A stretch of DNA of 64,000 bases from Bryoerythrophyllum caledonicum. Taxonomy: Eukaryota; Streptophyta; Bryopsida; Pottiales; Pottiaceae. Location of the stretch: NCBI GenBank assembly GCA_963971425.1, contig OZ020518.1, forward strand, positions 31,068,770 through 31,132,769, read 5' to 3'. The notes beneath the pieces were generated by a model. The model did not search any database. It was not told the DNA's origin and saw only the letters and a list, made by a program, of their open reading frames with translations. The translations under genes were made by a program, and so were the position numbers. This document shows, one piece after another, positions 56,761 through 64,000 of the stretch; within the stretch, counting starts at the first letter, position 1; every line of letters starts with the position of its first letter.

Positions 56761-58813
56761 CCTCTAGACGTAGTACTTGACACAACAACGGCCGCAGAGA
56801 AAAAGTATGACCCTCAACACAAGGTTCGTAGTAAGCGGCCCGAACTGAATCCGGTTGCCCGGGTCAAGAGTCAGAGAGTGGGTGTCGCCTTCAAGACGGA
56901 GAGGCCTGGCGGTACTGTCAGCTACCGCAGAGAGCTCATGAAGGCTTGAAGCGTGAGAGGAGCGGAGAAATGATTTCAGCTGCAGGTCTTGCCTTGAAGG
57001 AGACCAGTACCACTACAACGTCTCGGAGGGAGGTTAGAGCCAGCTCGGTATTCACAATAAGCGAGTGGACGCACGAAGTGTGAATTGGTATTCGCACTCA
57101 TCTTGATTCGCATACATACAGCTTTTCCAAAAAACTTGCCAAGAGACTGAAAAAAATCACGTCCCGAAAGTCCACCGCAATGATTGCGCGCGGCTCACGG
57201 TTTCCTTTCCTTAACCGACTTGTGAACTTGGACGCGTCTGCAGCGCCTCCACTTGTCCCCCAACAATTATTTTCAAGCTTACAGCAATGAATGTATAATA
57301 TACACTTGTCCAGAGCTGTACTGATTCCTGTATAAGCAAGTGCAGCTTGGTGGGTGTGTATTTATGTGGTTGTAATATGTTCACAGTACATACGTGGGAG
57401 GTTAAGTTTAATTGTTGAGTGGACCAGATTATGGTGTCAAGTTCATCAAACTAAGATTTTTTTTTTGTGTTGTGGCCGCGGTAAGTTCGAGCAGCAGCCT
57501 CAGATGATCATGGATCATGCAAATGATAAATTGCAGTGGAAATTCGCCCTCGAAAGTAATGACATCCACAGGAACAGACAATGCAGTGGACAGATCAGAC
57601 TTACAGTACAATATAATAGGTTGTGTCATCTTGCTCCTGACGAGTTTTAAAGGCTTCCGAACGCTGTCAAGACACGAAACGTATGCAATCACGTCACCAA
57701 TGAACGACGTCTATCAACTTATAATTTTCTCTGAGAGTAGAGACAAAGTGTGTGTTCATGTTTGTGTTAGCTAACATCAAACTTTTTGCTTGCTTGTGAG
57801 AGTAGAGACATTAGTTTTAGTGTTTCGTAAGCTTACAGTTCCGAAAGATAAAACTACGCATATATGATTGTTGTAATCATGTTGTAAAGTTCCTCCTCTG
57901 ATTGCATATGGGTTTAGGTGTGCATTGATGATGCTGGTGGAACTTATTAATATTTTAGACACATGACAGTCTAAGGTTGGATAACCTATCACCACCACCA
58001 ACCCCAGTATCAACAGTCTTATGTGGGCCAAAACCGCCAGCCGCTCACCCCATTTTTGAAATTTTAGGAAGTCAGTTGTGATTGGGTGCCAATTTATAAT
58101 TGGTTCAAAGCTCTCGTTTTTTAGTCTCTTGCACAAGTGGTCATTAGCACAACTTTCTGTGGAAGTAGAGAGTTTTGTATGTCGAGAATGGGTCATGGCT
58201 TACTATCCACTTTAAAAATTTGTAGCAATTTCAATATGAAGAAATAAATGGTCACAACAATTGCAATATTCATGAAATCCTATTTTGAATTTCCAAAAAA
58301 ATTCTTACCGCGTATACAAACGCTATAAATAGGTCAGCAAGCTTAAGTTGGTGGTTATAGGTCATCCAACCTTACTTCCCTATCGGTCAGCCATCTTTAA
58401 AAAATTCTTGTTTTCGTATGTCGTGGAATCAAGAGATTGGGATGTTTGGCGGAAATTCACCAACTGTAGTATTTAGGAGATTTGTTGTTAAATCTATGGA
58501 TGTTGGAAATGTTTATTACTAAATTTTTGTAACCCTTTGAGGCTTGTGAGCTCCCACGTTTGGGAGAATCTATGAGTGTAATAGATCTTGTAGAACAACA
58601 TTTATATAGAGGGTACATTTCATCATGACCCCACTTCACAGAAATCGATGTAGCTAGATAATACTTGCATTGATTTTGGTGGTGTAGGTCCCGACAGATG
58701 CTCATCTTGCTCCACCTCTAAATTTTCTTCAAATCTTCTTTGAACGTGGCCTGAAACGTTTGCTACACAGGTTGACATGCTTAAACATCCTAAAAATGGA
58801 CGTTAGGCCTTAA
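56761..58813. other. Intergenic, AT-rich, no gene recognised
   Basis: The first 300 bp are the upstream region of the hydroxylase gene. The rest has only short frames without motifs. A segment around 58200-58400 (CTTTAAAAATTTGTAGCAAT and following) resembles 62767-62880, so part of this stretch is a dispersed repeat. Confidence 0.5.
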
Positions 58814-59102
58814 CCCTTTAAAGACACGAGGCCCATAGGTGGTCACTTTTGGAGTAATTTGGGAGTTTGGTGGACTAATACTTCATCTTTGTTTGATCCG
58901 CAGCCTAAGTTTGATTTCCTTTGATCCGTGTATTCCAACCACTAATGAGAATGTGCGCCAGAGTCCGACGGACAAACTATAGTGATGTTTGTAGTGACCA
59001 ATCGCGATGAAATGTACCCGCGGTGTAAATGATGTTTTACATTATCTATTATACTCATGAATTCTCCCAGGTCTGGTCACCCCGTCATCCTTGAAGGGTT
59101 AA
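58810..59102. mobile_element. piggyBac-like MITE with TTAA duplication
   Basis: TTAA (58810-58813 and 59099-59102) flanks a 285-bp body that starts CCCTTTAAAGAC and ends ATCCTTGAAGGG. The TTAA target and CCC start are the piggyBac pattern. It is related to the older copy at 30868-31202. Its right TTAA is also the left flank of the pogo-type element. Confidence 0.6.
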
Positions 59103-62100
59103 GGTGGAGGTACCCATACCCGAGAGGCTCCCCATGCTCAGCATGTAGGCTTCCCGGATATTGCACATGTCATGACCCAATGTGGACATTTTTTTTTAAT
59201 ATTGGAAAACTGACTGACAGCGCTGGGTAATTGAACAGTGCGGAAATGGCTGCACCCGGGATTAGCATTCAGTTTCTGAGAAAATGGAAATAGAAGAGTT
59301 GTTGTGGCCATGATGGCAGTGGTGGTGTGGTGGTTTGCATTCACCTAATGACAACTTCCAGAAAATCGAAGGCTCGGTTGTGGTAATGAATGTTAACTGA
59401 AAATTGGTGCAGAATTAGCAGCTACTAGTTCCATCTTTGTCAGAATTAAAAATCTGTGACGTCAAGCAAGAAGCAATAAGAAGTCGGGTTTGAGGCAACC
59501 TTTCCACACATCATTCTAAACACTTCTTCTTCACATTCTCATAGTTTTATTGTGCAATTTCAATAGTTACAAGTGTTGCCTTCACTAGCATATCATGGCA
59601 CCTCAATTGCATGGTACCGTAGCACTTAGTGATCACTATGAGGGAACTTGGTCAGATGAGGATAACCAGAGTGGGGATGGTTTAGAGGACGAGGATGAGA
59701 ACATGGAGGGCAGTGACGGAGGTAGTAGTGAAGAAGGGGAGGCCGAAGGGAACCAGATGATGGACTACGGCCAACTGAACATGGTCATGCAAAGCCGGCA
59801 GAGGCAGCGTGGAGACTCCAGCGGCACAGCAAGTCTGCAAGCACGGAGAGGCTCAGCAGGTGAAAGAGCACGGGGTGGCTCCGATGGCGTCCAAGCAAGG
59901 GGACTGTCTCAGTAGCCTGGCCGATCAGCAGCGGGCCCTGGGCTGTACAGGAACGTCGGAGGCGTTCACCTCTTCACCAGCGGGGTGGTCTCACGTGGGG
60001 CTCCGCTGAGGAGGTCGACGAGAGCAGCGAGGACGGGAGCGGTCCGGCAGTCACAGGGGCACTCCATCGAGGACATCACCGCCCTGGACTCCGACTCTCC
60101 TACACAGCCCTCGGCATTTCGGGCTGTCCTTCAAAGCCCCGGTACACAGCCATCACAACCCCGTGGAGCTCGTGAGGGACGGCAAAGAGGTGGCAGCAGC
60201 AGTAGCTCAAGACGTGAGAGACCATGGACGAGCAGCCAACTTAGAGAAGCAATGGCATGCGTAGATGGAGGTGTGAGCATGAAAAAAGCATCTGATATGT
60301 ATCACATACCTTATTCCACATTTCGAGAGTGGTGTTATGGCATCAGGAGGACTAGAAAGAGAGGACCTGCTGCAGTTTTAAGTCCAGCTGAGGAGCAACA
60401 GTTAGTCGATTACTGCATACGGATGTGTGAATTGGGACTAGGCCTTACACCCACGGCATTAAAGTTGAAGGTCTACGACATAACCAAGTCCAGGCCGACA
60501 CCCTTCCGCAATGGTATCCCGGGCCAGGGCTGGATGCGCTGGTGGAAGCGCCGCCACCCAGAGCTCACGTTACGAGTAGCACAGGCTCTAGAAACCGCAC
60601 GGGCAAAGGGATTGTGTGCTGCTAACGTCAAAAGTTTCTATGACAATTTGGAAAGTCTATGTACCTTGCACAATTACAGTCCAGATCAAATCTGGAACTG
60701 TGATGAGTCGGGGGCGCAAGCGGGGCGCAATGGTGGGGGTGTAGTCATCGCTCGCAGAGGCGCACGGCATGTTCATTCAATCGTACCGGATCAGAGAGAG
60801 TGGCTGTCTGTCCTAGTTTGCATAAACGCAGGGGGGTCAGCTATTCCATCTTTCTACGTTTTCCGGGGCACAAGGTTCAGGCAGAACTACATTGAAAGGT
60901 GCGAGCCCGGGGCTACGATGGCAATGCAGCCCCGGGCTTGGATGACTACGTACCTGTTTAGTGCGTGGTTGTCCCACTTCATTGAGAGTGTGCAAGGACA
61001 GGGCGGTATTTCGCAAGAACGCAGGCACCTCTTAATTCTTGACGGGCATAATTCGCATGTGACCCTCGATGTCGTCAGAGAGGCTCGTGCGGCAGGGCTG
61101 GACATTCTCACGCTACCTGCGCACACATCGCACGCCATGCAGCCACTTGACGTTAGTATCTTCAAGCCATTCAAGCTACATTTCAGAGCCTACCGAGATT
61201 ATTGGACATCTCGAAACATGTCTCAACCAGCAAACAAGACTACTCTAGCGCAGTGGGTTTCTCTGGGGTTGCGAAAAGCTCTCACCTCGAGCAACATTCT
61301 GAGCGGCTTCCGCGGCACAGGTATATGTCCCATCAACCCTGCAGCCATGAACAGACATCTCACACCGTCAGAAATATTCTACGAGACATGTACTGCACAA
61401 GTCGGAGAGGAAACGGCAGAGGGCGGAGGTCCTACGGAGCAACCACAGTCAGGGCCGCAAAGGACGGGAGACTTCGACGTACCGTTAGAGGCTGCGAGCT
61501 CCCAGTCGATGGAGGCAGAGTTCGACGAAGTCCCCGACTCAACTGCGGCACATTTTTTTGTGGCGCCGGATCACACTGACGAAGAAGTCGCCAACGAATT
61601 GGCGAGGCTGGAGCTCGATGAGGGGGAGCCCGAGTCGATCACTCGATTCCTGACGTTGCCCACCATTGCTGCCCGTGCAAATCCCCGAAGGCGCGATCCC
61701 ATCCTGGATTTCACACAGTCCAAGATATTGACCTCGGATGAGTATGCAGCGGCAGTTGAAAGACAAAAAGAGGCAAAAGATTTAGCAGCACAAGAGAAAG
61801 AGAGGGTACGTGAGGAGAAAGAGGCCGCGAAGCGTAGGAAGGCGCTCGAGAAGGAGGCGAGGGCGCTGGAAACAGCTGCAGCGCGCGAGCAGAGAAACGC
61901 CGAGAAGGAACTGGCGCTGCGCATGCGAACTGAGCGCGCTGCTCAGGTCGCAGCGACGCGCGCCATGAAAGCTGCAAAGAAAGCCAGGCTGGCTGCAGAG
62001 CGAGTCGGCCCGCGTCGTCGCGGCGGGAGGGCAACGGCGACAGCACAGGGCCAGCAAGTCGGGAGCTCGGAGGAAGCGCACGCAAGCGGGAGCGCTGGGG

Positions 62101-62933
62101 AGGAGAGCGGCCATGCGTTGGAGCCGTGGCGCAGGGACTTCACCTTCGCTCCAGGTGGAATCCCCAATCAGTTTGCGACCTTTACACCACCATCGCCCCA
62201 GATGCATCAACAATTCTACATGGACGCACGCCTCCTGCACAACCAATTTGGTGGCCCAATGATATCGACGATGCCAACCCACCCATCACAACCAATTCTA
62301 CAGCCAACGCCTGTGCAAAATTTCCACCCTACATTTCGTGTGCCACAATGGGGATCACCATCAGTCTCAGAGCTCCAGGCGCGAGAGCAGCGAGCGGGAG
62401 AGCGAGAGTGAGTCAGAGGGCCGTTGGAGGAAAAGCGCGGGCTTGGGTGCCTCACCTTGAACAGGCCGGCCAGGTTGGAAGTCGGAGTGATGCAAGCCAA
62501 AATTGGGGTGGTACAGCACGACATGCGGTCCATGCGGTCATGGCCTTTTGTTTATCTCTGCACAGGCTGTGAGCCACTCCTTGCTCGCATGAAGGTTCCT
62601 GCTTAGAGGTTTTTAGTTCCCTTCTTTTCAATTTCCAGGGAGTAGGTTTAGCTGAAATTAATGATCTCCTATCACGGGTATTAGTGGACTTGTGTTCCAG
62701 AATTGCTCTTCATGTTATTGGTTATTGGTGAAGCTATATGTTGGTTACCCATTCGGACCAACTTTTCACCTTAAAAATTTGTAGTAATTTCAATTTTGCT
62801 AAAAAAAAATTCAAAAAATGCTCAGTCTTCATGAACCTTATTTCCCTTCCTTCAAAAAATTTCTCCCAACTTGTAATCTTACTGATACTGTGCCAATCGC
62901 CTTAACTTGTCGGGTATGGGTACCTCCTCCTTA
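59100..62933. mobile_element. pogo/Tigger-type DNA transposon
   Basis: Terminal inverted repeats: AGGTGGAGGTACCCATACCC at 59102 onward and, complemented, AGGAGGAGGTACCCATACCC ending 62931; both continue with GA, one mismatch overall. Both ends are flanked by TTAA, which contains the TA duplication expected for pogo elements. The mirror similarity seems to continue outward (GTCATCCTT on both sides), so the real termini may lie up to 20 bp further out. The 3.8-kb body carries one transposase gene. Confidence 0.65.
59595..62411 (+). CDS. pogo/Tigger transposase (psq HTH, CENPB, DDE), one in-frame TAG
   Basis: One frame of 938 codons is interrupted by a single TAG at 59913-59915; from Met 59985 an uninterrupted 808 aa follows. 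N-terminal acidic stretch (EDEDENMEGSDGGSSEEGEAE). A psq helix-turn-helix follows (LREAMACVDGGVSMKKASDMYHIPYSTFREW). A CENPB-type DNA-binding half comes next (LSPAEEQQLVDYCIRM, RPTPFRNGIPGQGWMRWWKRRHPEL). The DDE core has IWNCDESG (first Asp), LLILDGHNSHVT (second) and LPAHTSHAMQPLDVSIFKPFK (third). A long Lys/Glu/Ala coiled coil (about 590-690 of the 808) and a Pro/Gln-rich end follow. All three catalytic residues are present, so the enzyme may be active if translated from 59985 or by TAG read-through. The TAG may derive from CAG. Confidence 0.85.
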
Positions 62934-64000
62934 AAGGGTTAAGGATGACTTGTCCTGAATTCTGGAAGGTGGCACTGGAAATCAATCCCAGGAGAAAGTA
63001 AAAGTAGGGCCTTCAATCAGTGTGAGGAATGCTTGATAGCTGAGTGCATGTACCAGAAAACACTAGAGTAAAGGTGAAATATTTACCACACTTTGTCTCA
63101 TGTACCATTCTTTACATGTACTGTGTTATTGGGAGATGACTGTAATCCCTTTAAAAAAAAAAAAACCCATCCCACCAGAAACACCCTAAAATTGTACATT
63201 CTATAATAGAGAGCCAAAAAGGTAAATATATTTTTATTTCCATCTCCAACCGTAGGGTTGTACTTTATACTACTCTTGTACTTTATACTACTCAAAGAAC
63301 ATGCTCTGGCTCTTGTGAAGAAAGTAGATCATAAATGTTAATTGATTATTGTTGTCAAATCTTAATAATGAGAAGAGGTATTTTCCATATATGGAGAGGA
63401 TATACAAACTTTGACTTTTCTTGGAACAAATTACACACCTACACAAGGTCCAAATTCATGTCCATTGCATTACAGATGAGGTTAGTTTCTTTGCACACAA
63501 ACTTAGGAGTCTCTTAAGTTACTTTTTGAATGAAAATGAAAAAAACAATAATTGTCTAGTTTCCTTAATTATTTTGTTATAATTTTCGTCAATTTTCTAT
63601 AAACTTTTTTGTATTCAGTTGAGCATTTGGTTCATGAGCTAGATATGAAATTTAACTTATATCTCCTAAAGGACCGTGACTAATTTCACCAAAACCACCC
63701 AAAACTAAACCTTTAAGATGAGATGTCACCAGACTACCCTAATAAAACTATTTATTATTCTCAACAGTAGGATCTTGATGCTATCATCATGTCTTCAACT
63801 ACTATGGGTAAAAAAATTTGAAAAAAAGGAAACCTTTCATTTTTGTGCCTTTCATGTAAAATCAATGAAGGATGCCAAGAACTTTCTTTAACTATTGCTC
63901 CCCTCAAAAAACTGTATAATTCAGCTCTAAAGTACCTTGCCCTATGCCCCAAAGTCTAGCTTTTGATGTTTGAAGCACCATAAGTTTTTTCCTATATGAA
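62934..64000. other. AT-rich right flank, no gene recognised
   Basis: No coding region is supported. An exact tandem duplication of about 18 bp (TTGTACTTTATACTACTC) lies at 63258-63294, and a 13-base A run at 63155-63167. Confidence 0.5.

Noticed and set aside
1-64000. LTR retrotransposons, LINEs or virus-derived genes
   Set aside because: I found no reverse transcriptase, integrase, protease, capsid or envelope motifs and no long direct terminal repeats.

Overview
The window is nuclear DNA of a streptophyte (green-lineage plant or charophyte-grade alga). Reasons: multi-exon genes with GT-AG introns of about 75-600 bp; plant-type families (a trihelix factor, a clade of PP2C ending in a conserved plant-like tail, an RRG/RMND1-type DUF155 protein); plant telomere-like AAACCCT units in introns and leaders. 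The exact lineage cannot be fixed from the sequence. A fatty-acid 2-hydroxylase that still carries its own cytochrome b5 domain argues against a flowering plant.

Layout. (1) 1.2-17.8 kb: one large, decayed DNA-transposon-like element of about 16.6 kb. It has 14-bp terminal inverted repeats (with a second inverted block inside them) and a TTA target-site duplication. Leftward it carries a gene resembling the DUF7869 family (putative DDE-like enzyme). Rightward it carries a long multi-domain gene: a ParB/GGQH-like segment, an unrecognised 426-codon exon, a Ser/Pro/Lys linker, and four tandem FCP1/NIF-like HAD phosphatase modules that have all lost the catalytic aspartate. A GC-rich 17-bp hairpin is scattered more than 20 times through this element and was not seen elsewhere in the window. 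Its reading frames are broken almost only by TAG. (2) 18.6-20.6 kb: trihelix transcription factor. (3) 21.0-24.7 kb: Tc1/mariner element with about 0.95-kb inverted arms made of five subrepeats. (4) 24.7-25.7 kb: a Tourist-like and a mariner-like MITE. (5) 26.1-56.8 kb: host gene island: XRCC4, an AGTRAP-like membrane protein, RMND1/RRG (minus), a METTL21-type methyltransferase (minus), a PXA-PX-Nexin_C sorting nexin, PP2C (minus), an unrecognised coiled-coil gene (minus), a 15-exon RCC1 protein and a cytochrome b5-fused fatty acid 2-hydroxylase (minus). (6) 58.8-62.9 kb: a piggyBac-like MITE abutting a pogo/Tigger element whose transposase is complete except for one TAG. (7) 62.9-64.0 kb: AT-rich sequence without recognisable genes.

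The host genes are housekeeping functions without an obvious shared pathway. The coherent mobile system is the 16.6-kb element. Exon coordinates were assigned by hand from splice signals, reading phase and family conservation; no alignment or search was run.
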